This document shows positions 1 to 7,762 of a stretch of DNA of 42,216 nt, piece after piece. The position numbers and the translations under genes were made by a program. How positions within the stretch are numbered: the first letter of the stretch is position 1; every line of letters starts with the position of its first letter. Under the pieces are notes generated by a model, which saw only the letters and a list, made by a program, of their open reading frames with translations, was not told the origin of the DNA and made no database searches. The DNA comes from UMGS902 sp045538895 (GTDB lineage: Bacteria; Bacillota; Clostridia; Oscillospirales; CAG-272), in NCBI GenBank assembly GCA_045538895.1, contig JAZQEH010000110.1, positions 1 through 42,216 of the forward strand, read 5' to 3'.

Positions 1-3
1 CAT
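1..3 (-). CDS. start codon of the next S10-operon gene (expected S14), cut by window edge
   Basis: Only the ATG (CAT on the plus strand) lies in the window. A strong ribosome-binding site, AAGGAGGGG on the minus strand at about 11-19, sits seven bases upstream and overlaps the rplE stop codon. In Firmicutes S10/spc operons the gene after L5 is rpsN (S14), so that is the expected identity, but no coding sequence is visible to confirm it. Confidence 0.5.
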
Positions 4-17
4 TTTATGTCCCCTCC

Positions 18-557
18 TTATTTAGCGAACGGAGCGCCCATAAGAGTGAGGAGCTCACGTGCTTCTGCATCGGTCTTAGCGGTAGTTACGAAAACGATGT
101 CCATACCGCGAACCTTTTCGATCTTATCGTACTCGATTTCAGGGAAAATAAGCTGTTCCTTAAGACCAAGCGCATAGTTACCTCTGCCGTCGAAACCGTT
201 GGGGTTGATACCCTTGAAGTCACGTACGCGGGGGAGTGCGAGGTTGAAGAGCTTATCCATGAATTCGTACATGTTCTCGCCGCGAAGTGTTACCTTTACG
301 CCGATCTTTACGCCTTCACGAAGCTTGAAGTTAGCAACCGACTTCTTTGCATAGGTCGGAACTGCCTTCTGGCCGGTGATCATGGTGATTTCTTCGATAA
401 TAGAGTCGATAACCTTGGAATTTTCTTTTGCGTCGCCTGCACCTACGTTGACAACGATCTTGTCAAACTTAGGAATCTGCATGGGGCTCTTGTAATTGAA
501 CTTCTTCATGAGAGCAGGAGCGACGTCCTTCTTATACATTTCTGCATATCTTGACAT
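18..557 (-). CDS. rplE: 50S ribosomal protein L5
   Basis: A 179-residue protein starting MSRYAEMYKKDV, the usual length for bacterial L5, which binds 5S rRNA in the central protuberance of the large subunit. Typical L5 stretches are present: the KIVVNVGAGDA segment near the N-terminus, the AVPTYAKKSVANFKLREG segment, and RVRDFKGINP with GRGNYALGL in the second half. The reading frame stays open further upstream, but the ATG at 557 is chosen because AAGGAGGTG at about 565-573 is correctly placed for it. It follows rplX by 14 bases and its stop overlaps the next gene's ribosome-binding site, so it is part of the continuous operon. Confidence 0.97.
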   Translation of the reverse strand: MSRYAEMYKKDVAPALMKKFNYKSPMQIPKFDKIVVNVGAGDAKENSKVIDSIIEEITMITGQKAVPTYAKKSVANFKLREGVKIGVKVTLRGENMYEFMDKLFNLALPRVRDFKGINPNGFDGRGNYALGLKEQLIFPEIEYDKIEKVRGMDIVFVTTAKTDAEARELLTLMGAPFAK

Positions 558-571
558 GTTTCTGCACCTCC

Positions 572-889
572 TTAAAGTTCTGCGCCGCACTTAACGCAAA
601 CGCGAACCTTCTTGTCGCCGTCTACCTTATGTGCTGCTCTGGTAGCCTTCTTGCACTTCTCACAGTAAAGCTGAACCTTATCTGCGTAGAAAGCACCTTC
701 TACCTTCATAATGCCGCCTGCTTCACCCTGTCTACGGGGCTTTGCATGCTTGGTTACAATGTTGACACCTTCAACAATAACCTTTTTCTCCTCGGGAGAA
801 ACTGTGAGAACTTTACCCTTCTTGCCCTTATCATCGCCGGAAATAACAATAACGGTATCGTCCTTCTTTACATGAAGTTTGTTTGCCAT
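572..889 (-). CDS. rplX: 50S ribosomal protein L24
   Basis: A 105-residue L24, an early assembly protein that binds the 5' region of 23S rRNA. The N-terminal KOW motif is visible (DDTVIVISGDDKGKKGKVL), followed by VEGVNIVTKHAKPRRQGEAGG, which is diagnostic. The C-terminus has two Cys pairs (CEKC and CVKC), the zinc-ribbon-like ending common in Firmicutes L24. It lies between rplN and rplE in the standard order, with an AGGAGG-type site just upstream of the ATG at 889. Confidence 0.97.
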   Translation of the reverse strand: MANKLHVKKDDTVIVISGDDKGKKGKVLTVSPEEKKVIVEGVNIVTKHAKPRRQGEAGGIMKVEGAFYADKVQLYCEKCKKATRAAHKVDGDKKVRVCVKCGAEL

Positions 890-907
890 TTTTCGTTACC
901 TCCTTGA

Positions 908-1276
908 TTAAAGTACTTCGGGAGCGAGAGAAAGGATCTTAAGGAAGTCCTTCTCACGAAGCTCTCTTGCCACAGGGCCAAAAATACGAGTGCCTCTGGG
1001 GGTCTTATCGTCTTTGATAATTACTGCTGCGTTCTCGTCGAACTTGATGTAGGAACCGTCCGCACGGCGAAGGCCCTTAACACTTCTAACGACAACCGCT
1101 TTAACAACGTCGCCTTTCTTAACAACACCGCCGGGTGCTGCCTTCTTGACGGCACAAACAACGATGTCACCGATATTTGCATATCTGCGACCGGTACCGC
1201 CGAGAACTCTGATACACATAAGCTCTTTCGCACCGGTGTTATCGGCAACTTTCATTAATGTCTGCTGCTGAATCAT
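908..1276 (-). CDS. rplN: 50S ribosomal protein L14
   Basis: A 122-residue protein, exactly the usual L14 length, beginning MIQQQTLMKVADNTGAKELM. It has the central GDVVKAVVVRS region and the terminal RELREKDFLKILSLAPEVL. L14 sits on the 30S-facing side of the large subunit and contacts L19. It is read from the minus strand between rpsQ and rplX. A plus-strand open frame across the neighbouring genes and a 75-residue alternative minus frame (1021-1248) are frame shadows. Confidence 0.98.
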   Translation of the reverse strand: MIQQQTLMKVADNTGAKELMCIRVLGGTGRRYANIGDIVVCAVKKAAPGGVVKKGDVVKAVVVRSVKGLRRADGSYIKFDENAAVIIKDDKTPRGTRIFGPVARELREKDFLKILSLAPEVL

Positions 1277-1321
1277 TTAGCGTTTTCCTCCTTATTTCGA
1301 TAAGTGCTTTGACCTATCTAC

Positions 1322-1576
1322 TTATTTCGCCTTTTCTATGATGGAAACGAGTCTCCATCTCTTTGTAGCGGACAGCGGGCGAGTTTCCATTACAGAAACG
1401 GTATCGCCTACGCCACATTCGTTCTTTTCATCGTGCACGTGAATCTTCTTTGTGCTCTTGATGATCTTGCCGTATTTGGGATGCTTGATGTTATCCTCGA
1501 TAGCTACAACAACGGTCTTGTCCATCTTGTCGCTGATAACCTTACCAACACGGGTTTTTCTAAGATTTCTTTCCAT
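1322..1576 (-). CDS. rpsQ: 30S ribosomal protein S17
   Basis: An 84-residue S17, a primary 16S rRNA binding protein. Recognisable parts are MERNLRKTRVGKVISDKMDK, KHPKYGKIIKSTKK and the GVGDTVSVMETRPLSATKRWRLV ending. The frame can be extended three codons to a GTG at 1585, but that GTG lies inside the ribosome-binding site AAGGGGTGA, which is correctly spaced for the ATG at 1576, so the shorter form is called. It follows rpmC by 12 bases. Confidence 0.96.
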   Translation of the reverse strand: MERNLRKTRVGKVISDKMDKTVVVAIEDNIKHPKYGKIIKSTKKIHVHDEKNECGVGDTVSVMETRPLSATKRWRLVSIIEKAK

Positions 1577-1588
1577 TGTTTTCACCCC

Positions 1589-1777
1589 TTACGCGTTCTT
1601 CTCTTGAAGAACTGTCATTACGCGTGCAATGTCTCTCTTAACATCGGTAATCTTATGAGGATTCTCGAGCTGATTGATTGCATGCTGGAAACGGAGATTA
1701 AAAAGCTCGCTTTTAAGCTCTTTAAGCTTTGCCTGGAGCTGGTCGGCAGTCATGTCTCTAAGTTCTGTAACCTTCAT
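1589..1777 (-). CDS. rpmC: 50S ribosomal protein L29
   Basis: A 62-residue helical hairpin protein, MKVTELRDMTADQLQAKLKE at the start, with ELFNLRFQHAINQLENP, the family signature, in the middle. L29 lies near the polypeptide exit tunnel and helps form the docking site for trigger factor and SRP. It starts three bases after the rplP stop, which suggests translational coupling within the operon. Confidence 0.97.
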   Translation of the reverse strand: MKVTELRDMTADQLQAKLKELKSELFNLRFQHAINQLENPHKITDVKRDIARVMTVLQEKNA

Positions 1778-1780
1778 GGC

Positions 1781-2209
1781 TTATTCCTCCCCAACTTCTG
1801 TTGTTTCCTTCTTCATGAACTTGCACTTGATAGGAAGCTTGTGAGAAGCAAGACGCATAGCTTCTCTTGCAACGTCCTCAGCAACGCCGTCCATTTCAAA
1901 AAGTACTCTGCCCGGCTTAACAACCGCTACCCAATACTCGGGTGAACCCTTACCGGAACCCATTCGAGTTTCAGCAGGCTTCTCAGTGATCGGCTTGTCG
2001 GGGAAAATCTTGATCCAAACCTGACCGCCACGGCGGATGTAACGTGTCATCGCAATACGGGCTGCCTCGATCTGGTTGGATGTAATCCATGCAGGTTCGG
2101 TGGCAACGAGACCGTAAAGACCATTAGTAATGGTATTACCACGCATAGCCTTACCTGTAAGTCTGCCACGGTGAACGCGACGGTACTTAACTCTCTTAGG
2201 CATCAACAT
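1781..2209 (-). CDS. rplP: 50S ribosomal protein L16
   Basis: A 142-residue L16 (Bacillus L16 is about 144), which helps position A-site tRNA. MLMPKRVKYRRVHRGRL, QIEAARIAMTRYIRRGGQVWIKIFPDKP and MGSGKGSPEYWVAVVKPG are family signatures. The ATG at 2209 shares one base with the rpsC stop (TAATG), a classic termination-reinitiation junction. A second ATG two codons in would give MPKRV; the longer form is chosen because Firmicutes L16 usually starts ML(M/L)PKRV. Confidence 0.97.
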   Translation of the reverse strand: MLMPKRVKYRRVHRGRLTGKAMRGNTITNGLYGLVATEPAWITSNQIEAARIAMTRYIRRGGQVWIKIFPDKPITEKPAETRMGSGKGSPEYWVAVVKPGRVLFEMDGVAEDVAREAMRLASHKLPIKCKFMKKETTEVGEE

Positions 2210-2955
2210 TAGCGGTTGCCCCCTTCCTTGTTATTGTTTCTTCTGCCGCCCTCGCGGTTATCGCGGGGTGCACGGCGGGGACGTCTGTCCTCGCGAGCCT
2301 GGTTCTGACGATTTACTTCGTTAAGAACTTCGCCACGGTAGATCCATACCTTGATACCAATCTTACCGTAGGTAGTATTTGCTTCCCAGAAACCGTAGTC
2401 AATGTCTGCACGGAGAGTCTGAAGCGGAATAGTACCTTCATGGTAATGTTCAACTCTTGCGATTTCTGCACCGCCAAGACGGCCGGAGCAAGTTACCTTG
2501 ATACCCTTTGCGCCAAGACGCATGGTTCTGCCGATTGCCTGCTTCATAGCACGGCGGAAGGAAGTTCTCTTCTCGAGCTGAGATGCGATGCTTTCTGCAA
2601 CGAGCTGAGCGTCGAGATCAGGGCTCTTAACTTCTACTACGTTTACTACAACATTCTCAACCTGACATTCAGCAACCTTTGCAATGTCCATCTTGAGCTT
2701 GTCGATCTCTGCACCGCCGCGGCCGATTACGATACCGGGCTTTGCACAGTGGATAAATACCTTGATGCGGTTTGCATCACGCTCGATTTCAATCTTAGGA
2801 ACACCAGCATCCTGGAGCTTCTTCTTAAGATAATTTCTGAGCTTGTAGTCGGAAACAAGTGTATCGCCGAAAACTTCGTCTTTAGCGAACCATCTTGAGT
2901 CCCAGTTCTTAATTACACCAACACGAAGACCGTGGGGATTTACTTTCTGACCCAT
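2209..2955 (-). CDS. rpsC: 30S ribosomal protein S3
   Basis: A 248-residue S3, part of the mRNA entry channel. It starts MGQKVNPHGLRVGVIKNWDS and has the KH-domain GxxG loop (IGRGGAEID) and the C-terminal RRAMKQAIGRTMRLGAKGIK and GRLGGAEIAR segments. It is longer than the common 210-220 residues because of a C-terminal tail of about 33 residues, very rich in Arg, Asn and Gly (from about residue 216), likely disordered and RNA-binding. The stop overlaps the rplP start by one base. Confidence 0.97.
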   Translation of the reverse strand: MGQKVNPHGLRVGVIKNWDSRWFAKDEVFGDTLVSDYKLRNYLKKKLQDAGVPKIEIERDANRIKVFIHCAKPGIVIGRGGAEIDKLKMDIAKVAECQVENVVVNVVEVKSPDLDAQLVAESIASQLEKRTSFRRAMKQAIGRTMRLGAKGIKVTCSGRLGGAEIARVEHYHEGTIPLQTLRADIDYGFWEANTTYGKIGIKVWIYRGEVLNEVNRQNQAREDRRPRRAPRDNREGGRRNNNKEGGNR

Positions 2956-2973
2956 CTGTTTAACCTCCTTCTA

Positions 2974-3309
2974 TTAGTTTTTCTCGCTTACTGCGATTGT
3001 TACATGGCTTGTTCTCTTGTTGATTCTGAACGCTCTACCCTGTGCTCTGGGTCTGATTCTCTTGAGAATAGGACCGGGGCATACGAAGCATTCGGAAACA
3101 TAGAGCTTAGTTACGTCCATGTTGAAATTGTTTTCTGCATTTGCGACTGCACTTCTCAGCAGTTTGGTGAGATACTCGGATGCACTCTTGGGGGTATTCT
3201 TAAGAATAGCCATCGCTGTTGCTACATCCTTGCCTCTGATGAGGTCAAGCACGATCTGCACCTTTCTGGGAGAAATTCTCGCATATTTAAGATGCGCTTT
3301 TGCTTCCAT
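2974..3309 (-). CDS. rplV: 50S ribosomal protein L22
   Basis: A 111-residue L22 lining the exit tunnel. MEAKAHLKYARISPRKVQIV and LDLIRGKDVATAMAILK match the family, and the C-terminal GPILKRIRPRAQGRAFRINK is the extended hairpin that reaches into the tunnel. Spacing to rpsC is 18 bases. The longer plus-strand frames over this region are shadows. Confidence 0.97.
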   Translation of the reverse strand: MEAKAHLKYARISPRKVQIVLDLIRGKDVATAMAILKNTPKSASEYLTKLLRSAVANAENNFNMDVTKLYVSECFVCPGPILKRIRPRAQGRAFRINKRTSHVTIAVSEKN

Positions 3310-3358
3310 TTAAGGCTTTGCCTCCCTTCGCTTTTATGCGACTTTCGTAATTTTTTGA

Positions 3359-3640
3359 TTATTTACCATTGTTCGAGGTTTTAGAACCTGCGTGACCTTT
3401 GAATGTTCTGGTGGGTGCGAATTCGCCAAGTTTGCGACCAACCATGTCCTCAGTTACATATACCGGAACATGCTTTCTGCCGTCATGAACAGCAATTGTG
3501 TGGCCCACGAACTCGGGGAAAATGGTAGATGCACGCGACCAGGTTTTAAGAACTTTCTTATCGCCCGATTCGTTCATAGCAACGATTCTGTTAAAGAGCT
3601 TCTCTTCAACATAGGGCGCCTTTTTAAGACTTCTGCTCAT
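3359..3640 (-). CDS. rpsS: 30S ribosomal protein S19
   Basis: A 93-residue S19 of the small-subunit head, starting MSRSLKKAPYVEEKLFNRI. WSRASTIFPEFVGHTIAVHDGRKHVPVYVTEDMVG and KLGEFAPTRTFKGHAG are highly conserved S19 sequence. It lies 19 bases after rplB and 49 bases before rplV, in the standard order. Confidence 0.98.
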   Translation of the reverse strand: MSRSLKKAPYVEEKLFNRIVAMNESGDKKVLKTWSRASTIFPEFVGHTIAVHDGRKHVPVYVTEDMVGRKLGEFAPTRTFKGHAGSKTSNNGK

Positions 3641-3659
3641 TTAATGTGCCTCTCTTTCC

Positions 3660-4490
3660 TTATTTGCTGTTGCGACGCTTAACTATAAACTTGTTGGTTC
3701 TTGCCTTCTTGTTTCTGGTCTTAAGACCAAGAGCAGGCTTACCCCAAGGAGTTACAGGACCGCTGCGACCGATAGGTGCGCGTCCTTCACCACCACCGTG
3801 AGGGTGATCGCAGGGGTTCATTACCGAACCGCGAACGGTAGGACGGATACCCTTATGACGGGTCTTACCAGCCTTACCAACCTTAATGGTATCGTGCTCG
3901 ATATTACCTACCTGACCGATAGTTGCCTTACAGTCAAGACGAATGATACGAACTTCGCCGGAAGGAAGTCTAACCTGTGCTACGCCGTCTTCCTTAGCCA
4001 TGAGCTGTGCTGCACAGCCTGCGCTACGAACGAGCTGACCGCCCTTGCCGGGGTAAAGTTCAATGTTGTAAATGAAAGTACCAACAGGGATATTAGCCAC
4101 AGGAAGTGTGTTACCGGGCTTGATATCCGCATCTGCACCGGAGTAAACTACGTCGCCGTCGGTAAGACCTACAGGAGCGATTACATAGCTCTTTGTGTTG
4201 TCCTCATGCTCGAGGAGTGCGATGTAAGCTGTACGGTTAGGGTCGTACTCAACGCCGATAACCTTTGCAGCACCCTCTGTGTTGCGCTTGAAGTCAACAA
4301 TACGGTACTTCTGCTTGTTTCCGCCACCGTGGTGACGAACTGTGATTCTGCCGTAGCTGTTACGGCCGGAGTGCTTCTTCTTAATAACGATGAGGCTCTT
4401 CTCAGGGGTAAACTTTGTGATTTCCTCAAAAGAAGGAACTGTCATACCTCTGCGGCCGTTTGTCGTCGGCTTATACTTAATAGTAGGCAT
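3660..4490 (-). CDS. rplB: 50S ribosomal protein L2
   Basis: A 276-residue L2, one of the most conserved ribosomal proteins, needed for the peptidyl-transferase centre. MPTIKYKPTTNGRRGMTV at the start, GGGNKQKYRIVDFKR, and the C-terminal RGSVMNPCDHPHGGGEGRAPIG with the invariant His-containing segment are visible. Length is normal. It follows rplW by 19 bases. The 252-residue plus-strand frame over it (3798-4556) is a shadow. Confidence 0.98.
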   Translation of the reverse strand: MPTIKYKPTTNGRRGMTVPSFEEITKFTPEKSLIVIKKKHSGRNSYGRITVRHHGGGNKQKYRIVDFKRNTEGAAKVIGVEYDPNRTAYIALLEHEDNTKSYVIAPVGLTDGDVVYSGADADIKPGNTLPVANIPVGTFIYNIELYPGKGGQLVRSAGCAAQLMAKEDGVAQVRLPSGEVRIIRLDCKATIGQVGNIEHDTIKVGKAGKTRHKGIRPTVRGSVMNPCDHPHGGGEGRAPIGRSGPVTPWGKPALGLKTRNKKARTNKFIVKRRNSK

Positions 4491-4509
4491 TCTTCTTTAT
4501 CCTCCTATC

Positions 4510-4803
4510 TTAGTTCATGCTGTCGAAGAACTCGATGGTCTTCGACGAAGGCTTAAGGGTTACGATAGCCTTTTTCCACTCGCCCTTGTAACCTGCGTGA
4601 ACGCCGAGTCTCTTGGGCTTCTTCTTCATGCTGATTGTGTTAACGCTTGCAACCTCAACGCCGAACATCTCTTCGATTGCTGCTGCAATCTCAGGCTTTG
4701 TTGCGTCATCAGCTACCTTGAATACATAGCGCTTGTCAGCGAGCATATCCATGCTCTTTTCAGTGATGATAGGCTTAATGATAATGTCCTGTGAAAGTTT
4801 CAT
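4510..4803 (-). CDS. rplW: 50S ribosomal protein L23
   Basis: A 97-residue L23 at the tunnel exit, where trigger factor and SRP dock. Signature stretches are DIIIKPIITEKSM, YVFKVADDATKPEIAAAIEEMFGVEVASVNT and KKPKRLGVHAGYKGEWKKAIVTL. Its ATG shares one base with the rplD stop (TAATG at 4801-4805), implying coupled translation. Confidence 0.97.
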   Translation of the reverse strand: MKLSQDIIIKPIITEKSMDMLADKRYVFKVADDATKPEIAAAIEEMFGVEVASVNTISMKKKPKRLGVHAGYKGEWKKAIVTLKPSSKTIEFFDSMN

Positions 4804-5426
4804 TATGCATATACCTCCTCAATCTTCTTTACTGCAGCAGCATCAACTACAAGAGTGTCGCAGTTGAGGATGTCATATACATTGATGGAATTGTAAACAG
4901 TGGTGTTTACACCTTCAATGTTGCCGCAGCTCTTAACAACCATCTTATCAACCTCGGGAAGAACAACAAGTGTCTTCTTGTCAGCACCGATAGCGCTGAG
5001 CATTGCGGTCATAGTCTTGGTCTTGAACTCAGTTGCCTTGATCTCATCTACAACGATGAGCTTGCCCTCAGCAACCTTAGCGGAGAGTGCGCCGAAGAGT
5101 GCAACTCTCTTGGTCTTCTTGGTGAGTGTGATGTGGTAGCAACGAGGCTTAGGACCAAGTGCGATACCACCGTGTGTCCACTGAGGAGCACGGGTTGAGC
5201 CCTGACGTGCACGGCCGGTACCCTTCTGCTTCCAGGGCTTCTTACCGCCACCGCTTACTTCGGTGCGGGTGAGAGTGGACTGTGTACCCTGTCTCTGGTT
5301 TGCAAGGTAAGCTTTTACAGCAGAGTGGAGGACTGCGCTCTTAACGTCTGCGCCGAACACTTTATCGCTGAGAGTGAGCGTGCTCACTTCCTTACCTGCC
5401 ATATTTACAACTTTAATTTCTGGCAT
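4803..5426 (-). CDS. rplD: 50S ribosomal protein L4
   Basis: A 207-residue L4 with the tunnel-lining loop GGGKKPWKQKGTGRARQGS at about residues 60-80, followed by RAPQWTHGGIALGPKPR. L4 binds 23S rRNA early in assembly; in Escherichia coli it also represses its own operon through the S10 leader, which is relevant to the long leader upstream here. It lies between rplC and rplW with short spacing. Confidence 0.97.
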   Translation of the reverse strand: MPEIKVVNMAGKEVSTLTLSDKVFGADVKSAVLHSAVKAYLANQRQGTQSTLTRTEVSGGGKKPWKQKGTGRARQGSTRAPQWTHGGIALGPKPRCYHITLTKKTKRVALFGALSAKVAEGKLIVVDEIKATEFKTKTMTAMLSAIGADKKTLVVLPEVDKMVVKSCGNIEGVNTTVYNSINVYDILNCDTLVVDAAAVKKIEEVYA

Positions 5427-5444
5427 TGTGTTTTCCTCCTTCCG

Positions 5445-6074
5445 TTATGCTTTTACCGAGTCGCGAATGAACACGATACCGCCCTTGGCACCGGGAACGG
5501 CACCCTTAACAGCGATGATGTTCTTTTCTGCGTCTATCTTTACAACAGCAAGGTTAAGAACAGTTACCTGCTCGTTACCGTACTGTCCTGCCATCTTCTT
5601 GTTCTTGAAGATTCTAGCGGGGTCGATAACACCCATGGAACCGGGCTGACGGTGAATGGGACCAGTACCGTGAGTCATACGGAGAATGTGGTTGCCCCAT
5701 CTCTTAACAGTACCAGTGTAGCCGTGGCCCTTTGTTATACCGGTGATGTCGACCTTCTCGCCTGCGGCGAAGGTATCGGCAGATACAACGTCACCAACGT
5801 TCATTTCACTAGCATTGTCAAGTCTGAATTCCTTGAGGTGCTTCTTGGCTTCAACGCCGGCCTTCTTGAAATGGCCGATCTCAGCCTTGGTCATGTGCTT
5901 TTCCTTAACGTCGCCGTAAGCGAGCTGTACTGCATCATAACCGTCTGTTTCAACTGTCTTCTTCTGTGCCACTACGCAGGGGCCAGCTTCAATCACAGTT
6001 ACCGGAACAACACTGCCATCTTCAAGGAAGATCTGTGTCATACCGAGCTTCTTTCCAATGATTCCCTTTTTCAT
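5445..6074 (-). CDS. rplC: 50S ribosomal protein L3
   Basis: A 209-residue L3 starting MKKGIIGKKLGMTQIFLEDG, which reaches toward the peptidyl-transferase centre. The central loop RWGNHILRMTHGTGPIHRQP with PGSMGVIDPARIFKNKKMAGQYG is diagnostic. It is separated from rpsJ by 91 bases, the largest gap inside the operon, with no convincing separate promoter seen there. Confidence 0.97.
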   Translation of the reverse strand: MKKGIIGKKLGMTQIFLEDGSVVPVTVIEAGPCVVAQKKTVETDGYDAVQLAYGDVKEKHMTKAEIGHFKKAGVEAKKHLKEFRLDNASEMNVGDVVSADTFAAGEKVDITGITKGHGYTGTVKRWGNHILRMTHGTGPIHRQPGSMGVIDPARIFKNKKMAGQYGNEQVTVLNLAVVKIDAEKNIIAVKGAVPGAKGGIVFIRDSVKA

Positions 6075-6165
6075 TGTTTTCCTTCCTCCATAAAGGTTAT
6101 TGGTTGATGTGTTTGTATTTCGGTTTCCCGTTCACACCAACTTGACCGATGAGGTCTTTGGGTTT

Positions 6166-6474
6166 TTAGATGATTTCTATTTCAACGCCTGCGGGAAGTT
6201 CTGTAGCTGCGATAGCTTCAACAACTGCCTTAGAGGGCTTGATGATATCGATCAATCTCTTGTGTGTGCGCATCTCGAACTGCTCACGGCTGTCCTTATA
6301 CTTGTGTACCGCACGAAGAATGGTTACGATTTCCTTCTCGGTGGGGAGCGGTACAGGACCGGAAACGGTTACGCCGCTTCTCTTTGCAACTTCCACGATC
6401 TTCTCTGCCGCTGTATCGATAAGAGTGTGGTCGTAGCTCTTCAGTCTGATGCGAATCTTTTCATTAACTGCCAC
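6166..6474 (-). CDS. rpsJ: 30S ribosomal protein S10
   Basis: A 102-residue S10, also the NusE partner of NusB in antitermination. KIRIRLKSYDHTLIDTAAEKIVE, VSGPVPLPTEKEIVTILRAVHKYKDSREQFEMRTHKR and LIDI are textbook S10 sequence. It is the first gene of the minus-strand ribosomal operon. AGAAGGAGG lies just before its ATG, and a long structured leader and sigma-A promoter lie upstream. Confidence 0.98.
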   Translation of the reverse strand: MAVNEKIRIRLKSYDHTLIDTAAEKIVEVAKRSGVTVSGPVPLPTEKEIVTILRAVHKYKDSREQFEMRTHKRLIDIIKPSKAVVEAIAATELPAGVEIEII

Positions 6475-6735
6475 TTTGTTTTGCCTCCTTCTAAATTAAT
6501 TAGTGGGGCGATACACTCAACACGGTGCCGTGCGTTTCAAGCGTTCCCTTTATGAACCCGGCATTTACCTAACCCAAAACAGCGGAATGGGGACAGCAAA
6601 TACCGGCACGGAAAAGCTTTTTGGCACCGCACGGTGCATAAGCGTGATCTTGTTTTCGCCCGGTTATCGGACATACTCCACGGAAATTACCCGCAATTTC
6701 TTACGGCAACCTCCCGCTTCATCGCATATCAAGCC
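6475..6735 (-). ncRNA. 5' leader of the S10 operon with stable hairpins
   Basis: The promoter at 6741-6769 leaves about 260 transcribed bases before rpsJ with no reading frame of note. On the minus strand a six-pair hairpin closes on a GAAA tetraloop (arms 6706-6701 and 6696-6691, one G-U pair). A perfect inverted repeat lies at 6624-6637. The element at 6623-6629 could instead pair with its exact complement at 6523-6529, just upstream of rpsJ, giving two competing folds. Length and position fit an autoregulatory ribosomal-protein leader; which protein binds is unknown. Confidence 0.55.
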
Positions 6736-6740
6736 CTATC

Positions 6741-6769
6741 ATTATACAGTAAAACGATTTCAAAATCAA
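6741..6769 (-). promoter_or_regulatory. sigma-A promoter of the S10 operon
   Basis: Minus strand: -35 TTGATT (6769-6764), 17-base spacer, perfect -10 TATAAT (6746-6741). Transcription would start near 6734. Confidence 0.8.
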
Positions 6770-6859
6770 GTTTTTTTACAGAAAAAAATATAAGAACTTT
6801 TCATCGCTTTTTTGTGCATTATGCACAATCGCCCAAAATCACCCCTCCCCCCTTTCGCC

Positions 6860-6888
6860 TTGACAAAAAACATAAGCCGTGCTATAAT
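6860..6888 (+). promoter_or_regulatory. perfect-consensus sigma-A promoter for the membrane protein-polA pair
   Basis: TTGACA (6860-6865), 17 bases, TATAAT (6883-6888): both boxes match consensus exactly. The start would be near 6895, about 55 bases before the membrane-protein ATG. It is back to back with the S10 promoter, about 90 bases away. Confidence 0.85.
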
Positions 6889-6949
6889 AACCTCAAATAT
6901 GCCTATAATATATAAGGAAGACTTTTTAAAAATCAATAGAGGAATTCAT

Positions 6950-7762
6950 ATGAACATCAAATTTTCCGTTTACACAAAAATAGCGACTTTTGTAACCGCC
7001 TTTTTCACTATCGCAGGCGTTGTTCTGCGAACCGTGCTTATGCTGTCATTTTATAACGGTGACGATGGCTTTTATACAAACGGCACACTCCACCTTGTTT
7101 TCAGATATATGCTCATCGTTTTTGCAGCTGTTGCCTTTGCAGCAGCATATATATATATAAAGGAAGGAAAAAGTCAGATTTCGCAGCCGCTTTGCCCGCT
7201 CGTACGCAAGGTTTCGCTCATCCCCGCATGCGTTTTTACAAGCTTTTTAATCTACACCTTTGCAAAGGTTGTTATTCCTACCCTTAACGCTCCCACCGTA
7301 GCAGACTTGTTCATGGCACTCTTTGCTATCGCCGCTATTCTCTACTTCTTCTCGCTCAACTCAAATAGCAAGTTAGGCGATGCAAGTGCTATTCTTTGTG
7401 CGGCGCCTGCACTCGTTTTGCTTGTGCTTGTGTTCGGTCTTTATTTCAACCCGACCGTTTCTTACATCAATCATTCGATAATTCTCTGCTATGCGGCTTC
7501 GATTTTCCTTATGCTTGCAACCGTTGCAGAAGCAAACGCATTTCTCGGTCGTCCGTTTTTGCACCGCTACCTTGCATATGCCCCTACCGCAGTAGTTTTA
7601 TCCTTCTCTCTTGCGATTCCCGACATCGTTTATGCCCTGACCGCACTCAAGGCACCGCTTACCGATGTTTTCTATGATGTTATTATTCTCACACTTGGCA
7701 TCTATCACCTTATAAAACTTGCAGTAACCGCATTTTACAGTCCCAAAGAGGAGCAAAAATGA
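6950..7762 (+). CDS. eight-segment integral membrane protein of unknown function
   Basis: A 270-residue protein with about eight hydrophobic segments spread over its length (roughly residues 10-31, 46-67, 82-103, 116-135, 142-163, 171-194, 200-225 and 235-256) and short polar loops; no catalytic motif was recognised. The frame is open from 6812, but the ATG at 6950 is chosen because AGAGGA lies just upstream and the consensus promoter ends at 6888, inside the longer version. The stop overlaps the polA start (ATGA), so the two are made from one message. I do not recognise the family; the coupling to polA is the only functional hint. Confidence 0.8.
   Translation: MNIKFSVYTKIATFVTAFFTIAGVVLRTVLMLSFYNGDDGFYTNGTLHLVFRYMLIVFAAVAFAAAYIYIKEGKSQISQPLCPLVRKVSLIPACVFTSFLIYTFAKVVIPTLNAPTVADLFMALFAIAAILYFFSLNSNSKLGDASAILCAAPALVLLVLVFGLYFNPTVSYINHSIILCYAASIFLMLATVAEANAFLGRPFLHRYLAYAPTAVVLSFSLAIPDIVYALTALKAPLTDVFYDVIILTLGIYHLIKLAVTAFYSPKEEQK

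Noticed and set aside
3798..4556. Long plus-strand open frame (252 codons) across rplB and rplW
   Set aside because: Antisense shadow of conserved ribosomal genes; Cys-rich low-plausibility protein, no ribosome-binding site.
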